64,000 bases of DNA from contig NZ_JASCXN010000017.1 in NCBI RefSeq assembly GCF_030010625.1, forward strand, positions 62,001 through 126,000, read 5' to 3'. Position 1 is the first letter of the stretch. Each line of letters opens with the position of its first letter. Below are positions 35,783 to 44,680 of the stretch, in pieces. The notes beneath the pieces were generated by a model. That model searched no databases, had not been told where the DNA came from, and saw only the letters and a program-made list of their open reading frames with translations. The translations under genes were made by a program, and so were the position numbers. The stretch is from Streptomyces sp. CC208A (GTDB lineage Bacteria > Actinomycetota > Actinomycetes > Streptomycetales > Streptomycetaceae).

Positions 35783-37374
35783 GAGCCGTACCGCTCCCGC
35801 AGCTCCACCTTTCGCACCTTCCCGCTCACCGTCATCGGGAACTCGGTGAGGACCTCGACGCGGCGCGGGACCTTGTAGTGGGCGAGGCGGTCGCGGCAGA
35901 AGGCGGCGAGCTCGTCGAGGGTCGGCGGGTCGGCCGGGTCGCGCGGGATGACGCAGGCCAGGATCTCCTCGCCGTACCGCTCGTCGGGGACCCCGACGAC
36001 CTGCACGTCGGCGATCTTGGGGTGTCCGTACAGGAACTCCTCGATCTCGCGCGGGTACACGTTCTCGCCGCCGCGGATGATCATGTCCTTGATGCGGCCG
36101 ACGATCTGGACGTAGCCGTCCTCGCGCATCACGGCCAGGTCGCCGGTGTGCATCCAGCGGCCCGCGTCGATCACCTCGGCGGTCTTCGCCGGCTCGTCCC
36201 AGTAGCCGAGCATCACGCTGTAGCCGCGGGTGCACAGCTCGCCCGAGGTGCCGCGCGGCACGGTGAGACCGGTGGCCGGGTCGACGACCTTCACCTCCAG
36301 GTGCGGCAGGACCCGGCCGACGGTGCCGGTGCGCCGCTCCAGGTCGTCGTCGCGGCGGGTCTGGGTGGAGACCGGCGAGGTCTCCGTCATGCCGTAACAA
36401 ATGGAGACCTCCGCCATGTTCATCTCCGCGACCACCCGCTTCATCACCTCCACGGGGCACGGCGAGCCCGCCATGATGCCGGTCCTGAGGGACGAGAGGT
36501 CGTACGAGGCGAAGCCGGGGAGGTTCAACTCCGCGATGAACATGGTCGGTACGCCGTAGAGGGAGGTGCAGCGCTCCTTCTGGACGGCGCGGAGGGTGGC
36601 CGCCGGGTCGAAGGAGGGGGCCGGGACGACGATGCAGGCGCCGTGCGAGGTGGCCGCCAGATTGCCCATCACCATGCCGAAGCAGTGGTAGAAGGGCACC
36701 GGCACGCAGATCCGGTCCCGCTCGGTGTAGGCGAGCATCTCGCCCACGAAATAACCGTTGTTGAGGATGTTGTGGTGGGAGAGCGTGGCGCCCTTGGGGA
36801 AGCCGGTGGTGCCCGAGGTGTACTGGATGTTCACCGGTTCGTCGGCGGAGAGCGGCTCGGGGACGAGGCCCCCGGACGGGCGGGCCGCGAAGGCGTCCCA
36901 GCTCGCGTCGCCGAAGTAGACCGCCTCCCGCAGCTCGGGGCACTCTCCCCGCACCTCCTCCACCATCGCCCGGTAGGCGCTCGTCTTGTGCGCGAGCGAG
37001 GCGAAGAGCATCGAGATGCCCGACTGGCGCAGGACATAGGCGAGTTCGTGGGCGCGGTAGGCCGGGTTGATGGTGACCATGACGGCGCCGACGCGGGCGG
37101 TCGCGTACTGGACGAGGACCCATTCGGCGCGGTTCACCGCCCAGATGCCGACCCGGTCGCCCTTGCGGACGCCGCTGCCGAGCAGCGCCCCGGCGATCCG
37201 GTCGACGTCGGCGCCGAACTCGGCGTAGGTCCAGCGGCGTCCGTCCGCGAGGTCGACCAGGGCCTCGCGGTCGGGCCAGGCGGCGACGGCCCGGTCGAGG
37301 TCGGCACCGATGGTGGCGCCGAGCAGCGGGATGTCCGACACCCCGTGCGCGTACGAGAGCGACGCACTCGTCAT
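35779..37374 (-). CDS. Acyl-CoA synthetase (FadD-like)
   Basis: AMP-forming fatty acyl-CoA ligase of 531 residues. The P-loop is IQYTSGTTGFPKGATLSHHN, A5 region CYGMTETSPVS, A8 GRIKDMIIRGGENVYPREIE, and A10 TVSGKVRKVEL with the catalytic Lys. It overlaps the upstream ligase gene by ATGA at 37371-37374, so the two are one operon. The chain length specificity cannot be read; the medium/long-chain FadD group fits best. Confidence 0.93.
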   Translation of the reverse strand: MTSASLSYAHGVSDIPLLGATIGADLDRAVAAWPDREALVDLADGRRWTYAEFGADVDRIAGALLGSGVRKGDRVGIWAVNRAEWVLVQYATARVGAVMVTINPAYRAHELAYVLRQSGISMLFASLAHKTSAYRAMVEEVRGECPELREAVYFGDASWDAFAARPSGGLVPEPLSADEPVNIQYTSGTTGFPKGATLSHHNILNNGYFVGEMLAYTERDRICVPVPFYHCFGMVMGNLAATSHGACIVVPAPSFDPAATLRAVQKERCTSLYGVPTMFIAELNLPGFASYDLSSLRTGIMAGSPCPVEVMKRVVAEMNMAEVSICYGMTETSPVSTQTRRDDDLERRTGTVGRVLPHLEVKVVDPATGLTVPRGTSGELCTRGYSVMLGYWDEPAKTAEVIDAGRWMHTGDLAVMREDGYVQIVGRIKDMIIRGGENVYPREIEEFLYGHPKIADVQVVGVPDERYGEEILACVIPRDPADPPTLDELAAFCRDRLAHYKVPRRVEVLTEFPMTVSGKVRKVELRERYGS

Positions 37375-39053
37375 GCGAGGTCTCCTTCGGCGAACTCCGG
37401 GCCGGTGGAGGCCCCTTCGGCGGTGAGGCGGCGCAGCTCGACCCGGCGGATCTTGCCGGAGACGGTCTTCGGCAGCTCGGCGAACTCGATGCGGCGGACC
37501 CGCTTGTACGGGGCGAGCACGGCCCGCGAGTGGGCGAAGAGGGCCCGGGCGGTCTCCTCGTCCGGCTTGAAGCCGTCGGCGAGGACGACGTACGCCTTGG
37601 GGACGGCGAGCCGGAGGGGGTCGGGCGCGGGGACGACGGCGGCCTCGGCGACGGCCTCGTGTTCGAGGAGCGCGCTCTCCAGCTCGAAGGGACTGACCTT
37701 GTAGTCACTGGACTTAAAAACATCATCGCTTCGCCCCACGTAATGGACGTAGCCGTCCTCGTCACGGCTGCCGATGTCACCGGTGCGGTAGTAGCCGCCG
37801 GCCATCACCTCCGCCGTCTTCTCCGGGTCGCCGTGGTAACCGGTCATCAGGCCCACGGGGTGGACGGACAGGTCGAGGCAGATCTCGCCCTCCTCCGCGT
37901 CCGGGGCGCCGGTCACCGGGTCGACCAGGGTGACCGCGTAGCCGGGGCTCGGGCGGCCCATGGAGCCCTCCTTGAGGCGCTGGCCAGGGCTGTTGGAGAC
38001 CTGGACGGCGGTCTCGGTCTGGCCGAAGCCGTCGCGGATGGTGACGCCCCAGGCGCGCCGGACCGCCTCGATGACCTCGGGGTTCAGCGGCTCGCCCGCG
38101 GCGACGACCTCGCGCGGCGGGGTGGTCAGGCGGCTCAGGTCGGACTGGATGAGCATCCGCCACACGGTGGGCGGGGCGCAGAAGGAGGTGACGCCGTGCC
38201 GTTCCATCTCGGTCATGAGCCGGGCCGCGTCGAAGCGCGTGTAGTTGTGGATGAAGACGGTCGCCTCGGCGTTCCAGGGGGCGAAGAGGTTGGACCAGGC
38301 GTGCTTGGCCCAGCCGGGCGAGGAGATGTTGAGGTGCACGTCGCCGGGGGTGAGCCCGATCCAGTACATCGTCGCCAGGTGCCCCACCGGGTAGGAGGTG
38401 TGGGTGTGCTCGACGAGCTTGGGGCGGGCGGTGGTGCCGGAGGTGAAGTAGAGCATCAGCGTGTCGTGGGCGAGGGTGGCGCCGTCGGGCTCGAAGACGT
38501 CCGGCTCGTGGGCGGAGAGCTCGTACCCCAGCCAGGTCACGCCGTCGCCGCCGACCGCGATGCGGGTGTAGTCGCCGGGCACCTCGTCGAACTTGGCGGT
38601 GTCCTCGGCGCGCGCGATCACGTGCCGGGCCCGACCGCGCTCCACCCGGTCGCGGAGGTCGGCGGGGCCGAGGAGCGGGGTGGCGGGGATGACGACCGCG
38701 CGCAGCTTCATCGCGGCGAGCATGGTCTCCCACAGCTCGGTCTGGTTGCCCAGCATGACGATGATCCGGTCTCCGGCGCGGACGCCCTGGGCGCGCAGCC
38801 AGTTCGCGACCCGGTTCGAGCGGGCGGACATCTCCGCGAAGCTCATCTTCGTCTCGGAGCCGTCCTCCTCGACGATGTGGAGAGCCGTGCGGTCGTTGCC
38901 CCCGGCGATGACGTCGAACCACTCCAGCGCCCAGTTGAACCGGCCGGGGCGGGGCCAGGCGAAGCCCTCGTACGCCGCCGCGTAGTCCTCCCGGTGCCGG
39001 AGCAGGACGTCCCGGGCGGCCCGGAACTCCTCGGTCGCGCTGGTAGCCGTCAT
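37371..39053 (-). CDS. AMP-dependent acyl-CoA ligase (benzoate-CoA ligase/MACS-like)
   Basis: Adenylate-forming ligase of 560 residues. Motifs: YFTSGTTARPKLVEHTHTSY (P-loop), DGFGQTETAVQVSNSPG (A5), GRSDDVFKSSDYKVSPFELE (A8), LPKTVSGKIRRVEL (A10). The KSSDYKVSPFELE form resembles medium-chain/aryl acyl-CoA synthetases. It is the first gene of a two-ligase operon and is divergent from a GAF-LuxR regulator. Having two different ligases in one operon suggests degradation or activation of related acids. Confidence 0.92.
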   Translation of the reverse strand: MTATSATEEFRAARDVLLRHREDYAAAYEGFAWPRPGRFNWALEWFDVIAGGNDRTALHIVEEDGSETKMSFAEMSARSNRVANWLRAQGVRAGDRIIVMLGNQTELWETMLAAMKLRAVVIPATPLLGPADLRDRVERGRARHVIARAEDTAKFDEVPGDYTRIAVGGDGVTWLGYELSAHEPDVFEPDGATLAHDTLMLYFTSGTTARPKLVEHTHTSYPVGHLATMYWIGLTPGDVHLNISSPGWAKHAWSNLFAPWNAEATVFIHNYTRFDAARLMTEMERHGVTSFCAPPTVWRMLIQSDLSRLTTPPREVVAAGEPLNPEVIEAVRRAWGVTIRDGFGQTETAVQVSNSPGQRLKEGSMGRPSPGYAVTLVDPVTGAPDAEEGEICLDLSVHPVGLMTGYHGDPEKTAEVMAGGYYRTGDIGSRDEDGYVHYVGRSDDVFKSSDYKVSPFELESALLEHEAVAEAAVVPAPDPLRLAVPKAYVVLADGFKPDEETARALFAHSRAVLAPYKRVRRIEFAELPKTVSGKIRRVELRRLTAEGASTGPEFAEGDLA

Positions 39054-39158
39054 GTGTACTCCTCGTTGCGGGACCGGTCCCGCCCATCGTGTAATCGGTG
39101 ACCCAGGTCTCACTACCCCCGTTCGGGGGTGATGGTGTGGGTGAAGGAGAGATCTCCC

Positions 39159-39992
39159 GTGTCCGAGCGGATCGAGGCGGTGGAGCTGCGGGCCGCGCTG
39201 CTGCGGCTGCGGCGCGGCAGCGGGCTGCCCGTGGTCTTCGGCGGCCTCGTGCGGGACGGCGGCCGGCCGCTGCGGATCGCCGAGCTGCACGGGGCGGTGA
39301 CCCCGGCGCTCCGGGGCCTGGCGGTCTCCCCCGGCAACGGCCTGGGCGGGAAGTGCCTGGCGCTGGCCCGCCCGTGCGCGGTCACCGACTACGCGGTGGC
39401 CCGGCACATCACCCACGAGTACGACGTGCCCGTGTCGGCGGAGGGCCTGCGCTCGGTGATCGCGGTGCCGGTGGTCGTCCGACGGCAGGTGCGCGGGGTG
39501 CTGTACGGGGCGCTGCGCGACGCGCTGCCGCTCGGCGAGCGGGTCTTCGACGCGGCGGTGGCGGCGGCCAGGGACGTGGAGCAGGCGCTGGCGGTACGGG
39601 ACGAGGCGAGCCGTCTCGCGGAACGGGCGGAGGCGCCCCCCGGCCCGTCGTGGGAGGAGGTGCGGCACGCCCACGGCGAGCTGCGCGCCCTCGCCCCGCA
39701 GATCGCCGACCCGGAGCTGCGGACCCGCCTGCTCACCGTCTGCGGCCGCCTGGAGGCGGCGTCCGGCCCCCCGCCGGACGCGGCACCGCTCCCGGGCGTG
39801 GCGCTGACCCCGCGCGAGACCGACGTCCTGGCGTCGGTCGCCTCCGGCGCGACGAACGCGGCGGCGGCCCAGCGCCTCGGCCTGCGCCCCGAGACGGTCA
39901 AGGGCTATCTGCGCTCGGCGATGCGGAAGCTGGGGGCGCACACCCGTCTGGAGGCGGTGGTGGCGGCGCGCCGGGCGGGCGTGCTGCCGTAG
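39159..39992 (+). CDS. GAF-LuxR transcriptional regulator
   Basis: A 277-residue regulator. Residues about 10-150 form a GAF-like sensor (GNGLGGKCLALARPCAVTDY, SVIAVPVVVRRQVRGVLYGA), followed by a linker helix. The LuxR helix-turn-helix is LTPRETDVLASVASGATNAA then LRPETVKGYLRSAMRKLGAH. The start GTG at 39159 has GAAGGAG eight bases upstream; two earlier starts at 39129 and 39141 lack this. It is divergent from the acyl-CoA ligase operon, which it probably controls in response to an acid or its CoA ester. Confidence 0.88.
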   Translation: MSERIEAVELRAALLRLRRGSGLPVVFGGLVRDGGRPLRIAELHGAVTPALRGLAVSPGNGLGGKCLALARPCAVTDYAVARHITHEYDVPVSAEGLRSVIAVPVVVRRQVRGVLYGALRDALPLGERVFDAAVAAARDVEQALAVRDEASRLAERAEAPPGPSWEEVRHAHGELRALAPQIADPELRTRLLTVCGRLEAASGPPPDAAPLPGVALTPRETDVLASVASGATNAAAAQRLGLRPETVKGYLRSAMRKLGAHTRLEAVVAARRAGVLP

Positions 39993-40117
39993 CGGGGAGG
40001 GGGACCTGACCCACACCCCGATTCCCACCCCTATATCCTTTTCCTCCCTCCCCTGAGGGTCCTTCCGGATCCCGGGGGGATGAGACCCGGGGGCCCGCAG
40101 CCGACGGAGGTACGCAC

Positions 40118-41224
40118 GTGTCCGACCGCCACCCCCGCGCGGCCTGGCGCCGCCGCCCGGAGCCGCCCCCCGCCCCCGCACCCCCGGACCCCTCCCCCGA
40201 GGGGCCGAGCGTGATCCAGGCGGCCCTGTACCGCGACGGCCGCAGGGTCTCGTCGCCGACGACACTGGCGGAGACGTACCGGCAGCTGCGCGAGCACCCG
40301 GACGGCATGGCGTGGATCGGTCTGCACCGCCCGACCGAGGAGGAACTCCTCTCCCTGGCCGCCGAGTTCGACCTCCACGAACTCGCGGTCGAGGACGCCC
40401 TGGAGGCCCACCAGCGCCCCAAGCTGGAGCGGTACGGCGACACCCTCTTCGTCGTCCTGCGCGCGGCCCGCTACCTGGACGCCCCGGAGGAGGTCGACTT
40501 CGGCGAGCTCCACGTCTTCGTGGGCCCCGACTTCCTCATCACGGTCCGCCACGGCGCGGCCCCGGACCTCTCGGCGATCCGCCGCCGCATGGAGGAGGAC
40601 CCCGCCCTCCTCTCCCTCGGCCCGGAGGCCGTCCTGTACGCCATCCTGGACGCGGTCGTCGACGGCTACGCGCCGGTCGTCGCGGGCGTCCAGAACGACA
40701 TCGACGAGATCGAGACCGAGGTCTTCGGCGGCGACCCCGCGGTCTCCCGCCGCATCTACGAACTCTCCCGCGAGATGGTCGAGTTCCAGCGCGCCACCCG
40801 CCCCCTCGTCGGCATGCTCCACGGCCTGATGGCCGGCTTCGCCAAGTACGGCACCGACGAGGAACTCCAGCGCTACCTCCGCGACGTCGCCGACCACGTC
40901 ACCCACACCAGCGAACGCGTCGACGGCTTCCGCCAGGCCCTCACGGAGATCCTCACGGTCAACGCGACCCTGGTGACCCAGCAGCAGAACGCGGAGATGC
41001 GCGCCCTGGCGGAAGCCGGCTTCGAGCAGAACGAGGAGATCAAGAAGATCTCGTCGTGGGCGGCCATCCTGTTCGCACCGACGCTGGTGGGAACCATCTA
41101 CGGCATGAACTTCGACGCGATGCCCGAGCTGGACTGGACGTTCGGCTATCCGTTCGCGATTCTGCTGATGGCGGCGGTGTGCACAAGCCTGTACTTCGTC
41201 TTCAAACGGCGGGACTGGTTGTAG
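40118..41224 (+). CDS. corA: CorA-family magnesium/cobalt channel
   Basis: CorA-type divalent cation channel of 368 residues. A large cytoplasmic N-terminal domain (to about 300) is followed by two C-terminal helices, and the diagnostic pore-mouth motif YGMNFDAMPE has G329-M330-N331. The first 35 residues are Pro-rich and variable. GTG 40118 follows GGAGG at 40106-40110. The 125-bp upstream gap holds an AT-rich run (CCTATATCCTTTT) that could be a promoter. Confidence 0.94.
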   Translation: MSDRHPRAAWRRRPEPPPAPAPPDPSPEGPSVIQAALYRDGRRVSSPTTLAETYRQLREHPDGMAWIGLHRPTEEELLSLAAEFDLHELAVEDALEAHQRPKLERYGDTLFVVLRAARYLDAPEEVDFGELHVFVGPDFLITVRHGAAPDLSAIRRRMEEDPALLSLGPEAVLYAILDAVVDGYAPVVAGVQNDIDEIETEVFGGDPAVSRRIYELSREMVEFQRATRPLVGMLHGLMAGFAKYGTDEELQRYLRDVADHVTHTSERVDGFRQALTEILTVNATLVTQQQNAEMRALAEAGFEQNEEIKKISSWAAILFAPTLVGTIYGMNFDAMPELDWTFGYPFAILLMAAVCTSLYFVFKRRDWL

Positions 41225-41815
41225 TCGACACATCGGCCCCAACGATCGACTTCACACGCGCGAACTACGAGGACATTCCCCTTCGTCCATGACAGCGCCG
41301 CACGACGGGCTTCCTCAGGCCGATGAGAGGAGGCTCTCGCCACACGACGGGCCAGGTGTCGCTCGCTGTCCTCGACACCCCTCGGAGCGGGTCTCGCACC
41401 ACCCCGGAGTACCGGACCCGGACACAGGCCGACCGCGGGAACACGCGCCATGGCATGACCCGCCCGACCGGCTCGAAGCCGGGCACGACGGCTGCTGGTG
41501 ACCGAAGCGTATCCGTGCTCCGTCGCCCGCATGCCGATGACCCCGACTGCCACCCGCCCGGCTGCGGTGTCCGTGGACCCGGCCCGCTCCACGGACGGTT
41601 CCGCCCCAGCCCCTCGCTCGCGGCGGGGCCGGCCGTACCGCGGGGTCCTCTGTTCCAGCCGCACGCACCGGCCTGCCCTGCGAGGGGAATCGCATTTCTG
41701 CCGCAAGGTCGGGGTGGGATCCCGTTCGGCTCTCTTCGTCGTCCTGTTCCGTGACCGGGCGCCCGGCCGCAGAAGGCACCTGCCGTGTTCCGGACCTGTC
41801 TGCGCTGGACCGCAC
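41225..41815. other. Gene-poor stretch after corA
   Basis: About 590 bp in which I see no convincing gene. Open frames on both strands are rich in Arg, Gly, Pro and Ser and match no family. It directly precedes a FabH remnant and may be the eroded N-terminal half of that gene or insertion debris. Confidence 0.5.
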
Positions 41816-42241
41816 ACCGCCGTCGCCTTCGGAGGCGGCGCGGGAGCCGTCCTGCTCACCGGGGGCACGGTCGGCGAACCGGGGTCGGTCGTCGCCACGG
41901 ATCTGGCAGGCGATGGAATCGGACTCTCCCACGTGGTCGTCGAAACCGGTGGATCACGTCACCCGCCCGCTTCCGACGACACTCCCCGATCGGCCCGCTT
42001 CCTGGCGATGAACGGCCGCCAGGTCCGCCTCCAGGCGGTCCGCCGGATGGCGCAGTCCTCACTCAAGGTGCTGAGCCTGGCGGGCCGGCGGTCGGAAGAG
42101 CTCCGGGCCGTGGTCGCCCACCAGGCCGATGAACGCATCGTGGACGCGGTGGCGGAACGGTTCCGGCTGCCGGATCCTCTCATGGTCAAGTGCATCCGGG
42201 ACGCCGGGAACACCACTGCCGCCTCCGTTCACCTGGCCCGA
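41816..42241 (+). pseudogene. FabH (KAS III) C-terminal remnant
   Basis: Reading this frame gives the end of a 3-oxoacyl-ACP synthase III: TAVAFGGGAGAVLL (usual FGDGAGAV), FLAMNGRQVRLQAVRRM (usual FxMDGREVFKFAVR), VVAHQADERIVDAVAERFRL (usual VPHQAN-RI) and GNTTAASVHLA (usual GNTSAAS). The catalytic His and Asn positions remain, but the half with the catalytic Cys is absent and the last 25-30 residues are missing. The frame stays open from 41498 but the upstream part is not FabH-like. I treat it as a decayed gene. Confidence 0.75.
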
Positions 42242-42323
42242 CGCCCACCCACGCATCCATGACCTGGCCGCCGACCAGCACTGACAGGGCGTCCGATCTG
42301 GGGAGGGGTCGCCGCTCATGCCT

Positions 42324-42365
42324 CGCGGACGGCCCCGGCCGGTTTCCCTGCCGGGGCCGTCCGCG
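42324..42365 (-). terminator. Terminator after first DUF11 gene, 16-bp stem
   Basis: The arms 42324-42339 (CGCGGACGGCCCCGGC) and 42350-42365 are perfect complements with a 10-nt loop, 27 bp beyond the stop of the DUF11 gene. Confidence 0.8.
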
Positions 42366-42391
42366 TGCGGTCTCCGGTCAGCCGCTGTCCG

Positions 42392-44548
42392 TCAGTCCCG
42401 CCCGAAGGCGTGGATCCCGCCGGACCTCGTCCTTCCGTCCTTGTTCTCGGTGGCCTCCTTGTCCACTTCGAGGTCGGCCTTGGCCTCGTCGACCCTGTTG
42501 CCGGGGACGCCGGTGACCGTGCTGGAGTTGTTGCCGCCATCCGGGTCCGCGGTCGCGGAGGAGACGGTGGCGGTGTTGACGATGTCGTCCCCGTCGCCGG
42601 TGTAGCCGGGGGCGAGTTTCACCCAGATGGTCCAGGTCCTGGACTCGTCCGGTCCGAGTGTGGCCTCGGGGCCGCAGGTGACGGTCTTCCCTGCGGCGGT
42701 GCAGCCATTGGACGAGTGGTCGAAGGAGAGGTGTTCCGTCAGGGTGTCGGTCGCCTTGACCTGCTTGGCCTCGGACGGGCCCTGGTTGGTGACCGTGATC
42801 TCGTAGGGGAAGGTCTCTCCGGGCGAGATCGGGGAGTCGCTGCCGAGCCTCTTCTGCGCCTTCAGGTCGGCGCTGGGGTCTCCGGCCCTGCCGTCGGGCA
42901 GGGGCGCACTGCCGGTGTCGTTGTCACTGTTGGGGTCGATGTTCGCGGCGGTGACCGTGGCGCTGTTGACGATCTCGGTGCCGTCGCCGGTGTAGGAGGG
43001 GTCGAGCTTGACCGTCAGCAGGTACACGGCCTTCTCGCCCACCTTCAGCGGGATGCTCCTGGCGCAGCGGACGGTGTCACCGTCGTAGGTGCAGCCGGAC
43101 GGGGTGGAGGAGACGTAGGCCAGTTCCTTGGGCAGCCTGTCGGTGAGGGTCACACTGTGCGCGTCCGCGGACGGACCGTCGTTGGAGACGGTGATGCGGT
43201 ACTGGAACTCCCGGCCGGGGACGGGCGGGGTGTCGCCCACCGCCTCCTTGGTGACGCTGAGGTCCGCCGTGGGCGGGTTGACCTTGTCGCCGGGCGGGCC
43301 GGCGGGGTCGCTGGTGTTGTTGGTCTCGTCGGGATCGGCCGTCTCCGAGGTGACGGACGCGACGTTCTGGATGTCCGAGCCGTCGCCCGTGTAGCCGGAG
43401 TCGATCATGACCGTGAAGATCCAGGTCCTGGCCGCGCCGGAGTCGAGAGTGGGCAGGGTGCCGCAGCTGACCCGCTGCCCGACGGCCGTGCAGCCGTCCG
43501 CGGAGGAGACGAAGGACAGCCATTTCGGCAGAGGGTCGCTGACGCTGACGTTCTCGGCACGGGAAGGTCCGTCGTTGGTGACGCGCACCGCGTACTGGAA
43601 GGTCTCACCGGGGGACACCGGGGTGTCGGTGACGGTGGTCTTGTCGATCCTCAGGTCCGCCTTGGGGGTGCCGACGAGAGGGTAGGCCTGGTCGGAGGTG
43701 TTGTTCCGGGTGTCCGGATCGGCCGTGTCGGAGCCCGCCGTGGCCGTGTTGGGCAGATCCTTTCCGTCGCCGGTGTACGACGGGTCGAGCTGGACCTTGA
43801 ACGTCCAGCTCACCGACGCTCCGGGGGCGAGGACCGGCTCCGGGCCGCAGGTGACCTTCTGCTGCGACTCGGTGCACTCGTCGTCGGAGGACACGTAGTT
43901 CAGGAGCTTCGGCAGCGTGTCCGTTGCCTTGACGTTACGGGCGTCGGAGAGTCCCTTGTTGGTGACGGTGACCGTGTACCCGAACTCCTCGCCCGGTGTC
44001 ACGGCCCCGGTCTGCACCACCGACTTGGTGGCGACCAGGTCCGCCTTCGGGTCGAAGGGACCGGGCGGGATGACCGGGTCGTTGGTGTTGTTGTCCTCGT
44101 CGGGGTCGGTGGCGTCCGAATGGGTCGTGGCGGCGTTACCGAGATCGTCACCGGTGCCGTTGTAGGAGGGGTTGAGCCGAGCGACGAACGTCCAGGTCTT
44201 CGTCTTGCCGACCGCGAGCTCGGCCTCCGGGCCGCAGGTGACCTTCTGGCCGACGGCCGTGCAACCGTCGGCCGAGGACTCGAAGGTGATGTTCGCAGGA
44301 AGCGTGTCGGTGGCTGTGACGTTCTTCGCCACCGACGGGCCCTTGTTCGTCACGGTGAGCGTGTACGTGATCAGACCGCCCGGCGGGACCATCCGGCCCT
44401 CCGCTCCCGGTCCCGCCGCACGCGTCGAGACCATTTCGAGCTGCGGCGCCGCCGCGGTCGGAGCGGAGCCCCACAGCGGCAGCGCGCACGCGATCACAGC
44501 CGCCAGCCAGGGCAGTGGCCTCCAGGGTCTCCTTGTTGCCATCGGCAT
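42392..44548 (-). CDS. DUF11-repeat surface protein A
   Basis: Exported protein of 718 residues (716 if the second ATG at 44542 is used). A signal peptide (RPLPWLAAVIACALPLWGSA) is followed by five DUF11 repeats, each with NKGPS-like, DTLP and a C-terminal YTGDG-(x)7-TATxxS-x-(T)ADPD-xxNNT motif. A sixth repeat begins (KADLEVDKEATEN) and then stops in an unrelated tail (DGRTRSGGIHAFGRD). No LPxTG or membrane anchor is present, so it is secreted or truncated. DUF11 domains occur in surface adhesins and wall proteins. Confidence 0.88.
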   Translation of the reverse strand: MPMATRRPWRPLPWLAAVIACALPLWGSAPTAAAPQLEMVSTRAAGPGAEGRMVPPGGLITYTLTVTNKGPSVAKNVTATDTLPANITFESSADGCTAVGQKVTCGPEAELAVGKTKTWTFVARLNPSYNGTGDDLGNAATTHSDATDPDEDNNTNDPVIPPGPFDPKADLVATKSVVQTGAVTPGEEFGYTVTVTNKGLSDARNVKATDTLPKLLNYVSSDDECTESQQKVTCGPEPVLAPGASVSWTFKVQLDPSYTGDGKDLPNTATAGSDTADPDTRNNTSDQAYPLVGTPKADLRIDKTTVTDTPVSPGETFQYAVRVTNDGPSRAENVSVSDPLPKWLSFVSSADGCTAVGQRVSCGTLPTLDSGAARTWIFTVMIDSGYTGDGSDIQNVASVTSETADPDETNNTSDPAGPPGDKVNPPTADLSVTKEAVGDTPPVPGREFQYRITVSNDGPSADAHSVTLTDRLPKELAYVSSTPSGCTYDGDTVRCARSIPLKVGEKAVYLLTVKLDPSYTGDGTEIVNSATVTAANIDPNSDNDTGSAPLPDGRAGDPSADLKAQKRLGSDSPISPGETFPYEITVTNQGPSEAKQVKATDTLTEHLSFDHSSNGCTAAGKTVTCGPEATLGPDESRTWTIWVKLAPGYTGDGDDIVNTATVSSATADPDGGNNSSTVTGVPGNRVDEAKADLEVDKEATENKDGRTRSGGIHAFGRD

Positions 44549-44680
44549 CGCTTCCTGTTCTCTCCGCCCCGGCGGGAAGGCCGGGGCCACGCGGGGGGGA
44601 AGGGGTGTGAAGCAGCCGCACCGGTCGTTCGACTGCCTGTCCGAGGCCTCCGGACACTTCGAGCCCGGACGCCCGGGTGC

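Noticed and set aside
41498..42262. An intact 254-codon gene containing the FabH-like segment
   Set aside because: Only the last 140 or so residues are FabH-like, the catalytic Cys region is absent and the upstream residues are not family-like, so I report a remnant.
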